Shown here: in pieces, positions 26,194-26,506 of the stretch
How positions within the stretch are numbered: the first letter of the stretch is position 1
How the letters are laid out: each line of letters begins with the position of its first letter
NCBI GenBank assembly: GCA_001579985.1
Contig: LRSR01005258.1
Location: 1 to 26,506 of the forward strand
Direction of reading: 5' to 3'
DNA: 26,506 bases
Origin: Hypsibius dujardini
Taxonomy: Eukaryota > Tardigrada > Eutardigrada > Parachela > Hypsibiidae
Made by a program: the position numbers and the translations under genes
The notes under the pieces: model-generated
What the model saw: only the letters and a program-made list of their open reading frames with translations
Told to the model about the DNA's origin: nothing
Databases searched by the model: none

Positions 26194-26506
26194 CTACAAC
26201 TTTTTTCGAGGCGCCGGGTTTTTGCGGGGGCGGCGCGTCGGAACCCGATAAGGCCCCCCAACGGTAAAATTGAGCGGTTCCTGAACGTCGGTTTGTGTGG
26301 TTGTCGGTGCACCTGCACGCGGCCCGACAATCATCTGAAAGGTCGCGCTGTCCACCGGGCCCACCAAACTACTAAACGCGGCTCGCGTTGCCTGGTATAA
26401 TACGTCAAATGCGTCGTCGCTCATAGTGAATCCGGGCGGTAAAAGACGCTGAACTTTGCGTCGGAATCTCGCCTCTTTTCCCTCCGAGATTAACGTTCCC
26501 GGGAAC
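26194..26506 (-). CDS. Unidentified GC-rich ORF, C-terminal part, open to right edge
   Basis: Open frame of at least 103 codons from the window edge to TAG 26194-26196. An internal ATG at 26424 starts MSDDAFDVLYQATRAAF, but the frame continues upstream (LISEGKEARFRRKVQRLL). The C-terminus is strongly basic and Pro-rich (YRVPTRRPRKNPAPRKKL). The region is much richer in G and C than the rest of the window, which fits a recently arrived element, a viral-like gene or an unusual exon. No family recognised, and the opposite-strand frame across the same bases cannot be fully excluded. Confidence 0.4.
   Translation of the reverse strand, partial: FPGTLISEGKEARFRRKVQRLLPPGFTMSDDAFDVLYQATRAAFSSLVGPVDSATFQMIVGPRAGAPTTTQTDVQEPLNFTVGGPYRVPTRRPRKNPAPRKKL

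Noticed and set aside
26011-26400. 129-aa plus-strand ORF at the right end
   Set aside because: It starts in AT-rich DNA and crosses the composition break. The minus-strand frame is open to the edge and has more coherent residue composition, so the plus frame is more likely a shadow.

Overview
This window looks like nuclear DNA from an invertebrate metazoan. The host genes are split into many small exons with canonical GT-AG introns, and the intergenic DNA is AT-rich. Tetranucleotide CAGA/CTGT microsatellites recur throughout. A nearly complete Polinton/Maverick-type DNA element sits in the middle. A two-zinc-finger terminal exon of the kind used by arthropod BTB-ZF (lola-like) genes hints at an arthropod, but the species cannot be named from sequence alone.

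Layout. (1) 79-3569, minus strand: the first 12 coding exons of glutamine-dependent NAD+ synthetase (NADSYN1), running off the left edge. I traced exon phases across every junction. An in-frame tandem repeat at the end of exon 9 copies the splice donor four times. (2) 3250-5485: repeats, namely a tandem foldback element, a 77-bp tandem duplication, a hairpin-rich 87-bp tandem array, and a 1131-bp terminal-inverted-repeat transposon lying between CAGA tracts. (3) 5486-15560: a 10,075-bp Polinton-like element with about 80-bp terminal inverted repeats and a perfect 6-bp target duplication (GACAGA) inside a CAGA array. It carries a protein-primed family B DNA polymerase, an adenovirus-type cysteine protease and a packaging-type ATPase, all damaged. 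It also carries small unknown genes, an intact secreted cysteine-rich protein and an intact three-exon gene. No integrase or jelly-roll capsid gene was recognised. (4) 15841-19654, minus strand: a two-finger C2H2 exon and, next to it, a seven-exon JmjC-domain gene with one substituted iron ligand and a large repeat-filled intron. (5) 19655-23153: non-coding, with several small inverted and tandem repeats. (6) 23154-24435, minus strand: a two-exon single-pass membrane protein of unknown family. (7) 24436-26193: non-coding with a degenerate tandem repeat. (8) 26194-26506: the GC-rich C-terminal end of an unidentified ORF running off the right edge.

The host genes share no obvious pathway. The Polinton genes fit together as a self-synthesising virus-like replication module (polymerase, maturation protease, packaging ATPase) that has lost its reading frames, and apparently its integrase and capsid genes, while keeping clean ends. 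Many long open frames in the CAGA/CTGT, GT and CA tracts are simple-repeat artefacts and are not annotated as genes.
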